A stretch of DNA of 64,000 nt from Actinomadura nitritigenes (GTDB lineage: Bacteria; Actinomycetota; Actinomycetes; Streptosporangiales; Streptosporangiaceae), in the NCBI RefSeq assembly GCF_017573545.1, contig NZ_JAGEOK010000013.1, forward strand, positions 124,001 to 188,000. Reading direction: 5' to 3'. This document shows, one piece after another, positions 42,512 through 50,494 of this stretch (the first letter of the stretch is position 1; each line of letters begins with the position of its first letter). Made by a program: the position numbers and the translations under genes. The notes below the pieces were generated by a model. It was not told where the DNA came from. It made no database searches and saw only the letters and a list, made by a program, of their open reading frames with translations.

Positions 42512-43030
42512 CTACTTCTCGTCCTTGCCCTCTTCCGCCTCGGCCTCGTCGGCGCCGGTGGCCTCGGCGGTCGCCGGGGCCTCGGTCTCCTCCGCGGTCT
42601 CCTCGGCGGGGGCCTCGGCCGGGGCGGCCTCGGTCGCCGGGGCGGCCTGCGCGGTCGCCGGGCCGGCCGACAGCTGCTCCTGCACCAGCTCGATCACGGC
42701 CATGGGGGCGTTGTCGCCCTTGCGCGGCCCGATCTTGGTGATGCGGGTGTAGCCGCCGGGACGGTTCTCGAAGCGCGGCGCGATCTCGGTGAAGAGCTCG
42801 TGCACGACGCTCTTGTCGCGGATCGTCCGGGCCACCAGGCGACGGTTGTGCAGGTCGCCCTTCTTGGCCTTGGTGATCAGCTTCTCCGCCAGCGGGCGCA
42901 CCCGCCGGGCCTTGGCCTCGGTGGTGGTGATGCGGCCGTGCTCGAACAGCGCGGTCGCCAGGTTCGCCAGCATCAGCTTCTGGTGCGCGGCGCTACCGCC
43001 GAGGCGGGGGCCCTTGGTGGGCTGCGGCAT
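42512..43030 (-). CDS. rplQ: 50S ribosomal protein L17
   Basis: 172 aa from ATG 43030 with GGAAGG upstream. Core of about 120 residues (MPQPTKGPRLGGSAAHQKLML begins it), followed by an Ala/Glu-rich acidic tail of about 50 residues seen in actinobacterial L17. Last gene of the alpha operon, 95 bp after rpoA with a hairpin in the gap. Confidence 0.97.
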   Translation of the reverse strand: MPQPTKGPRLGGSAAHQKLMLANLATALFEHGRITTTEAKARRVRPLAEKLITKAKKGDLHNRRLVARTIRDKSVVHELFTEIAPRFENRPGGYTRITKIGPRKGDNAPMAVIELVQEQLSAGPATAQAAPATEAAPAEAPAEETAEETEAPATAEATGADEAEAEEGKDEK

Positions 43031-43085
43031 GTCTCTTCCTTCCTGCACCGGCCGTGTCAGGTACCGGTGTCAGCTGGTTCCGGAC

Positions 43086-43111
43086 CGGCCGGGGGAACGC
43101 GCCCCCGGCCG
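43086..43111 (-). other. Hairpin between rpoA and rplQ
   Basis: Perfect 10-bp stem CGGCCGGGGG / CCCCCGGCCG with a 6-nt loop in the 95-bp intercistronic gap. Possible attenuator or RNA-stability element. Confidence 0.6.
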
Positions 43112-43125
43112 CCCGGAATCGGGTT

Positions 43126-44139
43126 CTAGTACTGCTCGGTCTCGGCGTAGCCCTGGTCGTCGTCGCCGTAGTTGTCGGCCGCCGCGCTCGGGTCGAACCC
43201 GGGCGGGGAGTCCTTCAGCGACAGGCCCATGTCGTTGAGCTTCTGCTTGACCTCTTCGATCGACTTGGCGCCGAAATTCCTTATGTCGAGGAGGTCCTGC
43301 TCGCTGCGGGCCACGAGCTCGCCCACCGAGTGGATGCCCTCGCGCTTGAGGCAGTTGTAGGAGCGGACCGTCAGGTTCAGCTCCTCGATCGGCAGGGCCA
43401 GGTCCGCGGCGAGCGCGGCGTCCGTCGGGGACGGGCCCATGTCGATGCCCTCGGCCTCGACGTTGAGCTCCCGGGCCAGCCCGAACAGCTCGACGAGGGT
43501 CTTGCCGGCGGAGGCGACCGCGTCGCGCGGCAGCATCGCCTGCTTGGTCTCCACGTCCAGGATCAGGCGGTCGAAGTCGGTGCGCTGCTCGACTCGGGTC
43601 GCCTCGACCTTGTAGGTGACCTTCAGCACGGGCGAGTAGATGGAGTCGATCGGGATCCGGCCGATCTCCTGGCCCGGCTGCTTGTTCTGCGCGGCGGAGA
43701 CGTAGCCGCGGCCGCGCTCGACCGTCAGCTCCATCTCCAGCTTGGCCTTGTTGTTCAGCGTGGCGATGTGCAGGTCCGGGTTGTGGACCTCGACGCCCGC
43801 CGGCGGCGCGATGTCGGCCGCGGTGACCTCGCCCGGGCCCTGCTTGCGCAGGTACATCACCACGGGCTCGTCGTGCTCGGAGGAGACCACCAGCTCCTTG
43901 AGGTTCAGGATGATGTCGGTGACGTCCTCCTTCACCCCCGGGACGGTGGAGAACTCGTGGAGCACGCCCTCGATCCGGATGCTGGTGACGGCCGCACCGG
44001 GGATCGAGGAGAGCAGCGTACGGCGGAGCGAGTTGCCGATCGTGTAGCCGAAGCCCGGCTCCAGCGGCTCGATGGTGAACCGCGACCGGTACTCGTCGAC
44101 CTGCTCTTCGGTGAGAGTTGGACGCTGAGCGATGAGCAT
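43126..44139 (-). CDS. rpoA: DNA-directed RNA polymerase subunit alpha
   Basis: 337 aa from ATG 44139 with AAGAAGG upstream. The N-terminal dimerisation domain shows FTIEPLEPGFGYTIGNSLRRTLLSSIPGAA in its first 60 residues. The C-terminal domain contains LTVRSYNCLKREGIHSVGEL and RNFGAKSIEEV, which bind UP elements and activators. The acidic C-terminal tail is usual for actinobacteria. It assembles the beta and beta-prime subunits of the polymerase. Flanked by hairpins on both sides within the alpha operon. Confidence 0.99.
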   Translation of the reverse strand: MLIAQRPTLTEEQVDEYRSRFTIEPLEPGFGYTIGNSLRRTLLSSIPGAAVTSIRIEGVLHEFSTVPGVKEDVTDIILNLKELVVSSEHDEPVVMYLRKQGPGEVTAADIAPPAGVEVHNPDLHIATLNNKAKLEMELTVERGRGYVSAAQNKQPGQEIGRIPIDSIYSPVLKVTYKVEATRVEQRTDFDRLILDVETKQAMLPRDAVASAGKTLVELFGLARELNVEAEGIDMGPSPTDAALAADLALPIEELNLTVRSYNCLKREGIHSVGELVARSEQDLLDIRNFGAKSIEEVKQKLNDMGLSLKDSPPGFDPSAAADNYGDDDQGYAETEQY

Positions 44140-44201
44140 GTTGGTGCCTTCTTCCCGCGGTGCCCGCTATTTGACGACCGCGTTCTGGAGTGTTCCCCGT
44201 C

Positions 44202-44238
44202 CCACCAGGATGCCACGCGGAGCGCGGCATCCTGGTGG
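44202..44238 (-). other. Large hairpin between rpsD and rpoA
   Basis: Perfect 13-bp stem CCACCAGGATGCC / GGCATCCTGGTGG with an 11-nt loop. Further out, CCCCG and CGGGG can extend it with an internal bulge. It sits in the 128-bp gap and is a candidate attenuator, processing site or S4-responsive element. Confidence 0.7.
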
Positions 44239-44267
44239 AACGCGGGGTCCTGCGTGAAACCGGGCTC

Positions 44268-44894
44268 TTACTTGGAGTAGAGCTCGACGATCAGCTGCTC
44301 CTGGACGGGAGCGTCGATCTGCTGCCGGACGGGCAGCGCGTGCACGAGGATCCGCATCTTCTCGCCGTCGATCCCGAGCCACGCCGGGACCTGGCGCTCG
44401 CCGACCTCGGCCTTGGCGACCTGGAACGGCGTCATCTCGAGCGACTTGCTCTTGACGTCGACGATGTCGGCCTCGCTCACCAGGAAGGACGGGATGTTGA
44501 CCTTCCTGCCGTTGACCCGGATGTGGCCGTGGCGGATGAGCTGGCGGGCCATGTCGCGGGACTTGGCGAAGCCCGCGCGGTAGACCACGTTGTCGAGCCG
44601 GCGCTCGAGCAGGCGCAGCAGGTTCTCACCCGTCTTGCCGCCCTGGCGGTTCGCCTCGACGTAGTAGTTGCTGAACTGCCGCTCCAGCACGCCGTAGATG
44701 CGCTTGGCCTTCTGCTTCTCGCGCAGCTGCAGCAGGTACTCGGTCTCCTTGGGCCGACCGCGACCGTGCTCACCCGGCGGGTAGGGACGGATCTCGATCG
44801 GGCACTTCGGGCCCTCGCACTTGCTGCCCTTGAGGAACAGCTTCATCTTCTCGCGGCGGCAGAGCTTGCAGTCCGCACCGGTGTAACGAGCCAT
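44268..44894 (-). CDS. rpsD: 30S ribosomal protein S4
   Basis: 208 aa from ATG 44894. N-terminal four-cysteine zinc-binding pattern C9, C12, C26, C31, then the S4 domain with LDNVVYRAGFAKSRDMARQ and RHGHIRVNG. S4 nucleates 30S assembly on 16S rRNA and in E. coli represses the alpha operon translationally. It lies 24 bp after rpsK. Confidence 0.98.
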   Translation of the reverse strand: MARYTGADCKLCRREKMKLFLKGSKCEGPKCPIEIRPYPPGEHGRGRPKETEYLLQLREKQKAKRIYGVLERQFSNYYVEANRQGGKTGENLLRLLERRLDNVVYRAGFAKSRDMARQLIRHGHIRVNGRKVNIPSFLVSEADIVDVKSKSLEMTPFQVAKAEVGERQVPAWLGIDGEKMRILVHALPVRQQIDAPVQEQLIVELYSK

Positions 44895-44918
44895 TGTTCT
44901 GTGATCTCCCCTACGGCC

Positions 44919-45320
44919 TCAGACGCGGCGGCGCTTGGGCGGCCGGCAGCCGTTGTGCGGAACGGGCGTGACGTCCTGGATGGAACCCACCTCCAGGCCG
45001 GTGGCCTGGAGGGAGCGGATCGCGGTCTCGCGACCGGAGCCGGGGCCCTTGACGAAGACGTCGACCTTGCGCATGCCGTGCTCCATCGCGCGCCGGGCGG
45101 CGGCCTCGGCGGCCTGCTGCGCGGCGAACGGGGTCGACTTGCGCGAGCCCTTGAAGCCCACGTGGCCCGAGGAGGCCCAGGAGATCACGTTGCCGTTGGG
45201 GTCGGTGATCGAGACGATCGTGTTGTTGAACGTGCTCTTGATGTGGGCGTGCCCGTGAGCGACGTTCTTCTTCTCCTTGCGGCGCACCTTCTTGGCGCCG
45301 ACACGGCTCTTAGGAGGCAT
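44919..45320 (-). CDS. rpsK: 30S ribosomal protein S11
   Basis: 133 aa from ATG 45320. Conserved GHAHIKSTFNNTIVSITD, SGHVGFKGSRKSTPFAAQQAAE and the C-terminal DVTPVPHNGCRPPKRRRV. Platform protein of the 30S subunit. Lies 48 bp after rpsM. Confidence 0.98.
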   Translation of the reverse strand: MPPKSRVGAKKVRRKEKKNVAHGHAHIKSTFNNTIVSITDPNGNVISWASSGHVGFKGSRKSTPFAAQQAAEAAARRAMEHGMRKVDVFVKGPGSGRETAIRSLQATGLEVGSIQDVTPVPHNGCRPPKRRRV

Positions 45321-45348
45321 CTGCTCTCTCTACTCTCGAGGTCATCGA

Positions 45349-45368
45349 TCCGGAGGACCGACTCCGGA
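45349..45368 (-). other. Small hairpin between rpsM and rpsK
   Basis: 7-bp stem TCCGGAG / CTCCGGA with a 6-nt loop directly after the rpsM stop. Confidence 0.45.
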
Positions 45369-45749
45369 CTACTTCTTGCCGGCCTTCTTCTTGCCGGCCA
45401 CGGTCTTCTTCTTGCCCTTGCGGGTGCGCGCGTTGGTCTGGGTGCGCTGGCCGTGGACGGGCAGACCGCGGCGGTGCCGGATGCCCTGGTAGCACCCGAT
45501 CTCGATCTTCCGGCGGATGTTCCCCTGGATCTCGCGGCGAAGGTCGCCCTCGATCTGGTAGTTCTTCTCGATCCAGTCGCGGAGCTGCACCAGCTCGTCG
45601 TCGCCGAGCTGGTGCACCCGCAGGTCACCGCTGATGCCGGTGCCCTCCAGGGTCGCCAGGGCCCGGGTCCGGCCGATGCCGAAGATGTAGGTGAGAGCGA
45701 CCTCGAGGCGCTTTTCGCGCGGGAGGTCGACGCCGAGGAGGCGTGCCAT
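45369..45749 (-). CDS. rpsM: 30S ribosomal protein S13
   Basis: 126 aa from ATG 45749. N-terminal MARLLGVDLPREKRLEVALTYIFGIG, the RHRRGLPVHGQRT motif and a Lys-rich C-terminal tail are typical. It contacts the subunit bridge to 50S. Separated from rpmJ by an unusually long 310-bp gap. Confidence 0.98.
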   Translation of the reverse strand: MARLLGVDLPREKRLEVALTYIFGIGRTRALATLEGTGISGDLRVHQLGDDELVQLRDWIEKNYQIEGDLRREIQGNIRRKIEIGCYQGIRHRRGLPVHGQRTQTNARTRKGKKKTVAGKKKAGKK

Positions 45750-46059
45750 CTTGGGCAGTTCCCTTCATTTCGCGGAGGTATGGACGCATCGCGCCCGCAC
45801 ACACCCTGCCCGGGTGGCGGCCTCGGCCTCCGTCGTCCGAGGGTCTCCCTTCACACAGTGGTGCCGTACAACCCGATCACCCGGAGTTCCGGGGCCCCGG
45901 AAGTCCGGGGTCGGCCCCCGGGGGTCCGGGGGTCGCTCCCCGGGAAGACACGGAAGTCCGGGGAGGAAGCCCCGGCTTCCGACCAGGGGTCGGGCTGTAC
46001 GGCGACCTGTGCGAAGGCTGCGATGCGCTTGCTGTTGTGGACCGTCCGGCTGGTGCCGG
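45750..46059 (-). other. 310-bp gap between rpmJ and rpsM
   Basis: No gene seen. It contains a 13-bp direct repeat CGGAAGTCCGGGG (45898-45910 and 45951-45963), further GTCCGGGG fragments between the copies, and a small hairpin GGAAGC / GCTTCC at 45965-45980. It could hold an internal promoter or a leader for rpsM-rpsK-rpsD-rpoA-rplQ. Confidence 0.5.
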
Positions 46060-46173
46060 TCAGCCCTGGCGCTGCTTGTGGCGCGGGTCGGAGCAGATCA
46101 CCATGACCCGGCCGTGCCGGCGGATGACGCGGCACTTGTTGCAGATCTTCTTGACGCTCGGCTTGACCTTCAC
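46060..46173 (-). CDS. rpmJ: 50S ribosomal protein L36
   Basis: 37 aa from GTG 46173, with AGGAG upstream. The complete L36 sequence begins KVKPSVKKICNKCRVIRRH after the initiator. Zinc ligands C11, C14, C27 and H32 are intact, so this is the zinc-binding (C+) form. Lies 65 bp after infA. Confidence 0.98.
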   Translation of the reverse strand: MKVKPSVKKICNKCRVIRRHGRVMVICSDPRHKQRQG

Positions 46174-46238
46174 TGGGTCTCCTAGAGATAAGGGTCACCC
46201 CCGCGCCGCCACGCACGGGGAAGGCAACCCCAGTGGGA

Positions 46239-46460
46239 TTACTTGTAGCGGTAGACGATCCGACCGCGCGTGAGGTCGTAGGGGCTCAGCTCCACAACGA
46301 CGCGGTCGTCCGGCAGGATCCGGATGTAGTGCATCCGCATCTTGCCGCTGATGTGGGCGAGCACCTTGTGCCCGTTGTCGAGCTCCACCCGGAACATGGC
46401 GTTCGGGAGGGACTCGATGACGGTGCCCTCGATCTCGATGGCCCCTTCTTTCTTGGGCAT
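46239..46460 (-). CDS. infA: Translation initiation factor IF-1
   Basis: 73 aa from ATG 46460. Single OB-fold: EGTVIESLPNAMFRVELDNG, then AHISGKMRMHYIRILPDDRVVVELSPYD. IF-1 blocks the A site during initiation. First gene of the infA-rpmJ-rpsM unit; a possible promoter lies at 46632-46664. Confidence 0.98.
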   Translation of the reverse strand: MPKKEGAIEIEGTVIESLPNAMFRVELDNGHKVLAHISGKMRMHYIRILPDDRVVVELSPYDLTRGRIVYRYK

Positions 46461-46631
46461 GTCCTCCGCGCTTCACTGATCGGCTCATTGGACCCGGCCC
46501 GGAGACCCCGCGAGGGGTGTGGCCGCGCCCGTGCCACGACGCGGACGCATCGAGAACAAAGGGAACAGGCGGCCGACAACGGACCGGCACAGCAGTCTAC
46601 GTCACCGAACCGCCCAATGCGAAATCAACGC

Positions 46632-46664
46632 ATGATATGGGTCCGGAGACTGCTTCCGAGTCAA
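46632..46664 (-). promoter_or_regulatory. Possible promoter of infA
   Basis: On the minus strand TTGACT (46664-46659) is followed after 18 bp by CCATAT, or after 21 bp by TATCAT, in the AT-richest part of this gap, about 170 bp before infA. Fit to the housekeeping consensus is only moderate. Confidence 0.35.
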
Positions 46665-46721
46665 GCATACCCCGCTCGCGCGTTGTACCTTTCAGGAGAG
46701 ATACGTCGGAGGAGGGTCAGC

Positions 46722-47279
46722 ATGCCGAGCTATGACTTCGCGCTGATCCTGAGCCGTCCCCTCTACGAGGACGAGCTGGACCCGCTGTTCGACCGGACGC
46801 ACGGCGCCGTCACCGTGTCCATCATCAGCGAGCCGCAGCACGCCGACCGTCCGGGCAACGCCTCGTGCGCCTGGCAGGGCGCGACCCTCGCCGCCGCCAT
46901 CATGGAGGTGGTCGAGCACGTCGAGGCCAGCGCGGAGGGCCTGCACGTGCTGCAGGTGGAGGCCGACCCGCTGCTGACGATCCGCGACATCGCCGACCGC
47001 GTCGGCAGGTCCGCGGACTCGGTCCGGCACGCGATCACCGGCGCCCGCGGCGCCACCGGCTTCCCCGCGTCCGAGATCTCCACGGCGGGCCACCGGCTGT
47101 GGCGCTGGTCGAAGGTCGCCGCCTGGTACGGCGTCGACGACCCGCAGCTCGTGGAGGCCAAGCCGACGGTGCAGGCGATCAACGGCTGGCTGGCCCTGCG
47201 GGACGTGGTCCCCGACATCGCGCCCGCCCCCGAGGACGTCACCTCCGCCCTGTCCCTGGTCATCCCCCACGTCGCCTGA
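46722..47279 (+). CDS. Helix-turn-helix protein (AlpA/MerR-like) of unknown role
   Basis: 185 aa from ATG 46722, with GGAGGAGGG upstream. Residues 1-80 form an uncharacterised domain (SYDFALILSRPLYEDELDPLF begins it). Residues 84-140 form a helix-turn-helix: LLTIRDIADRVGRSADSVRHAI, then GFPASE and HRLWRWSKVAAWYG, a pattern seen in AlpA/excisionase-like or MerR-like winged helices. The last 40 residues are helical. No phage or plasmid genes are nearby. It is divergent from infA with 261 bp between starts. It may be a regulator, but no target is suggested by context. Confidence 0.7.
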   Translation: MPSYDFALILSRPLYEDELDPLFDRTHGAVTVSIISEPQHADRPGNASCAWQGATLAAAIMEVVEHVEASAEGLHVLQVEADPLLTIRDIADRVGRSADSVRHAITGARGATGFPASEISTAGHRLWRWSKVAAWYGVDDPQLVEAKPTVQAINGWLALRDVVPDIAPAPEDVTSALSLVIPHVA

Positions 47280-47316
47280 CCCGGCGGCTCCGAGCCCGCC
47301 CCCGCTCCACGGCCGT

Positions 47317-48015
47317 TCAGTGGCGTGCGCCGCCGCCCCGGGACGCCTGCGCGGGTCGCAAGGCGCCCGTCGTCCAGGGCGAAGTGCCCTTCCATTCCGG
47401 TCCCCGGCCTGCTGCGCACTGCACGGGAGACGTGACGGACGACACGTACCAGACCACCGAGACCGTCCGCCCGTCCTCCAAGGTGAGATCCTCGCTCTCC
47501 CCCGCGGCGAAGCCGGCATGCCGCACGGCCTCGGCGCCCTCCGCGTTCTCGAGGGCCACGGCCGAACGGACCTCGAGGAGACCGAGGTGACGATGGGCGA
47601 GCTCACGCCACGCGTCGACCAGTTCCCCGAAGAGGTCACCCTCCCTGTAAGCGGGCGCCAGCCAGCCGCCGGCCAGGCCGACGTCCTCGCCCGTCGGACT
47701 CACCCCCAGTGCGCCCGCGAGCCTCGGCCGCTCCCGATCAAGGGCCACGAAGAGGTTCGGCAGCGGAATCGCGGGCGCCCCGTCCGAGAACGGCCGCATC
47801 GCCATGCGCCAGCGCAGCGCATGGCGCCTCCGCCAGGCGGGAACGACCTCCCTGGCGGGCCAGCCGAGGCCGCGCTGCGCCTCGGGGTCGCTTCCGGCCG
47901 CCACCAGCGGGAGGGCGTCGGCGAGGGTGGCGGTGCGCAGGAACAGGCGGGGCGTCGCGAGCGCGTGCCGGCCGGGGGCGCAGGTGCCCAGGCTCTCCAG
48001 GGTCCAGGGCGGCAC
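47317..48015 (-). CDS. GNAT-like acetyltransferase
   Basis: 232 aa from GTG 48015, which has AGGAG eight bases upstream. ATG 48021 is in frame but only two bases from that site. RimJ/RimL-like features: LATPRLFLRTATLADALPLV near the N-terminus, a central acidic and hydrophobic strand pattern, and VALENAEGAEAVRHAGF towards the end. The canonical (Q/R)xxGxG acetyl-CoA loop is not obvious (PAYREGDLFGELV is in its place), so activity is uncertain. The final 35 residues look non-conserved. It is convergent with the helix-turn-helix gene. Confidence 0.65.
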   Translation of the reverse strand: MPPWTLESLGTCAPGRHALATPRLFLRTATLADALPLVAAGSDPEAQRGLGWPAREVVPAWRRRHALRWRMAMRPFSDGAPAIPLPNLFVALDRERPRLAGALGVSPTGEDVGLAGGWLAPAYREGDLFGELVDAWRELAHRHLGLLEVRSAVALENAEGAEAVRHAGFAAGESEDLTLEDGRTVSVVWYVSSVTSPVQCAAGRGPEWKGTSPWTTGALRPAQASRGGGARH

Positions 48016-48180
48016 GAACATCACTCCTGGGGCGTTTGTGCAGGGGCGGGCCGCAGCCTAGCGGCGCCGGTTCGACAGGGAGGCGCTCGGACGCGAAGAT
48101 CGTCTGCGGCGCGGGGGCCGGGGGTGTCCTGAAGGCGGGGCCGTGATGTGCTGGGACGTGCCCTGGCGAGGGGAGGATCG

Positions 48181-48996
48181 ATGGCGATCATCGCGCAGTT
48201 GAGCGACATCCACCTGGCCGCCGGACGTGACGGCGAGGTGGACGACGGGTCGGGGCCCGTCCGGGCCCTGCGCGCGGCGGTGTCCAGCCTGCTGGCGCTG
48301 CCGGCGCGGCCGGACGCGGTGGTGCTGACCGGCGACCTCGCCGACGCCGGGCGGCCCGAGGAGTACGCGCGGCTGCACGCGCTGCTGTCGCCGCTGCCGA
48401 TGGCGGTCTACCCGATGCCCGGCAACCACGACGACCGGGACGCCATGCGCGCCGCGTTCGGCGACCACCCCGCCGTGGTGGCCACCGGGACCTGGCCGCA
48501 GGCGCCCGTCCAGTACGCGGTGGACGTGGCGGGCGTGCGGCTGGTGTGCTGCGACACGACGGTGGACGGGCATCCGCACGGGCATATGAGCGAGGAGCGG
48601 CTCGCGTGGCTGGACGGGGCGCTCGGCGCCGCGCCGGCCACGCCGACGGTGGTCGCGACGCACCATCCGCCGTTCCCGATCGGGATCAGGTTCATCGACG
48701 ACATGCGCTTCGTCGACCCGGCGGGGTTCGCGGAGGTGATCTCCCGGCACCCGCAGGTGGTGCGGATCATCTCGGGGCACGTGCACCGGGGGTCGGTGGG
48801 GTCGCTGGCCGGGACGGTCAGCACGACGTGCCCGAGCACCTACCGGCAGCTGTTCCTGGATCTGACGCACCCGGGGCGGGCGGCCGTGACCGGGGAGCCC
48901 GCCGGCTTCGCGGTGCACCTGGTATCCGAGGAGGGCGCGGCCACGACCCATTTCGTCCCGACGGGCAACTACCGCCCGCTGATGGACGTGGAGTAG
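48181..48996 (+). CDS. Calcineurin-like metallophosphoesterase (CpdA / class III cyclic-nucleotide phosphodiesterase type)
   Basis: 271 aa from ATG 48181, with AGGGGAGG upstream. The five metallophosphoesterase motifs are in order: LSDIHL (7-12), LTGDLADAG (48-56), GNHD (about 80-83), THHPPFPIG and SGHVHRGS. These coordinate a dinuclear metal centre. Closest known types are Rv0805/CpdA-like enzymes that hydrolyse 3',5'-cyclic nucleotides, but this family also includes broader phosphodiesterases, so the substrate is uncertain. Own promoter region in the 165-bp divergent gap to the GNAT-like gene. Confidence 0.88.
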   Translation: MAIIAQLSDIHLAAGRDGEVDDGSGPVRALRAAVSSLLALPARPDAVVLTGDLADAGRPEEYARLHALLSPLPMAVYPMPGNHDDRDAMRAAFGDHPAVVATGTWPQAPVQYAVDVAGVRLVCCDTTVDGHPHGHMSEERLAWLDGALGAAPATPTVVATHHPPFPIGIRFIDDMRFVDPAGFAEVISRHPQVVRIISGHVHRGSVGSLAGTVSTTCPSTYRQLFLDLTHPGRAAVTGEPAGFAVHLVSEEGAATTHFVPTGNYRPLMDVE

Positions 48997-49006
48997 CGCC
49001 GGAAGG

Positions 49007-49447
49007 TCAGCGCTTCGGGCCGAAGACCGTCCTGATGAGGAGCAGGGCGCCCCAGGGCCCCGCCACCCAGATCCACCAGGGGTAGACCATGGTCCCGGTG
49101 AGCGCCAGGGCCAGCCACACCACGACGTTGATCGCGCTGACGGTCGCCCAGGTCGCCCAGACCGCCCGTCCGCCCTGCCGGTACAGGTCGCCGCCGGAGC
49201 GCCGGACGGCCGGGCTCGCGGTGCTGTTGGGGCGCGACGCCGGGATCGGGTACTGGTAGAGGTCGTGCTCCGGAAGATCCGAGGTGATCTCCTGGAGGTC
49301 GCCGAGGGTCTTGGCCGCGTAGGCGGCCTCGAGCCGCTCGTGCATCTCGTCCATCGTGATCCGGCCCTCGGCGCAGTGCTCGCGCAGGCTCTCCGCCACC
49401 CGATCGCGATCGGCGTCCGAGGCCCGGATGTCAGGGTTCGGCGCCAT
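49007..49447 (-). CDS. DUF1707 domain membrane protein
   Basis: 146 aa from ATG 49447, with GGGAGGG upstream. The N-terminal DUF1707 domain (about 5-60) is clear: IRASDADRDRVAESLREHCAEGRITMDEMHERLEAAYAAKT begins at residue 6. A linker follows, then two membrane helices (about 92-114 and 118-138). Family knowledge: DUF1707 proteins are common in actinobacteria, and the N-terminal domain resembles the SHOCT fold. Some are linked to envelope stress. It ends 10 bp from the convergent phosphodiesterase gene and lies downstream of map. Confidence 0.85.
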   Translation of the reverse strand: MAPNPDIRASDADRDRVAESLREHCAEGRITMDEMHERLEAAYAAKTLGDLQEITSDLPEHDLYQYPIPASRPNSTASPAVRRSGGDLYRQGGRAVWATWATVSAINVVVWLALALTGTMVYPWWIWVAGPWGALLLIRTVFGPKR

Positions 49448-49487
49448 CGATGCCCTCCCGATCGTCACGACGCGATACGTCCTACGA

Positions 49488-50300
49488 TCAGCCTACTTCC
49501 AGCCTGGCGAACCACTCCCGGCCCTCGTCGAGGGCCGTGAGGACGCGGGGGCCGTCCGGGGTGACCGCGAACGTGTGCTCGAAGTGCGCGGAGGCCCGGC
49601 CGTCGGTGGTGATCACCGTCCAGCCGTCGTCGAGCTCCGCGGTCTCCTTGGTGCCGAGGTTGACCATCGGCTCCACCGCGAAGCACATCCCGACCTCCAG
49701 CTCCGGGCCGTGGCCGGGGGCGCCGTGGTTCGGGATCAGCGGGTCCATGTGCATCTCGGTCCCGATGCCGTGCCCGCCGTAGCCCTCGACGATGCCGTAG
49801 GGGCCCTGAGAGCGGATGTGGGACTCGATCGCGTGCGACATGTCCGTGAGGCGGGCCCCGGCCTTTCCGGCCGCCAGACCGTGCCACAGGGACGTCTCGG
49901 TGACCTCCAGCAGCCGCCGCAGCTCGTCGGTGATCTCCCCGACCGGGACGGTGATCGCCGCGTCGCCGTGCCAGCCGTCCACGATCGCGCCGCAGTCGAG
50001 GGAGATGACGTCGCCGTCCCGCAGGATCTTGTCCGGCCGCGGGATGCCGTGCACGATCTCCTCGTTGATCGACGCGCAGATCGTCCCGGTGAAGCCGTGG
50101 TAGCCGAGGAACGACGGCACCCCGCCGTGGTCGCGGATGTGCCGCTCGGCAATCGCGTCGAGGTCCTGGGTGCTGATCCCCGGCCTCACCGCCTCCCGGA
50201 GCACCTCCAGGGTGCGGCCGACCAGCAGCCCTGCCGCGCGCATCCGCTCGATCTGCTCGGGCGTCTTCACCTGGATCGCGGGCCTGCGCCGCTTGAACAT
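49488..50300 (-). CDS. map: Type I methionine aminopeptidase
   Basis: 270 aa from ATG 50300, with AGGGGGAGAG upstream. Removes N-terminal Met from nascent proteins. Metal-ligand segments are visible: DCGAIVDGWHGDAA (two Asp), the GHGIG histidine, and the EPMV and C-terminal HTFAV / glutamate regions. Lies downstream of adk (194-bp gap) in the usual secY-adk-map order. Confidence 0.97.
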   Translation of the reverse strand: MFKRRRPAIQVKTPEQIERMRAAGLLVGRTLEVLREAVRPGISTQDLDAIAERHIRDHGGVPSFLGYHGFTGTICASINEEIVHGIPRPDKILRDGDVISLDCGAIVDGWHGDAAITVPVGEITDELRRLLEVTETSLWHGLAAGKAGARLTDMSHAIESHIRSQGPYGIVEGYGGHGIGTEMHMDPLIPNHGAPGHGPELEVGMCFAVEPMVNLGTKETAELDDGWTVITTDGRASAHFEHTFAVTPDGPRVLTALDEGREWFARLEVG

Positions 50301-50494
50301 CTCTCCCCCTGACAAAGATCGCCGGGACCGCCACGAAGCGGCCCCGGCGTCCATATCCACCGTCTGTACCCGTTCTGGGACCCGCCTCGCGCGGGCCCCG
50401 GGCCGAGAACGGCCTGCCGCCGTCTCCCTGCTCCGTCACCCGCCGACGCGCCGGTCCCGGCGACCGCGAACGCGCGGTCCCGAAGCCCGGTCCC

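Noticed and set aside
46722..47279. Interpreting the AlpA-like protein as evidence for a prophage or integrative element
   Set aside because: No integrase, attachment-site repeat, tRNA gene or other phage gene is nearby, and base composition is like the surroundings.
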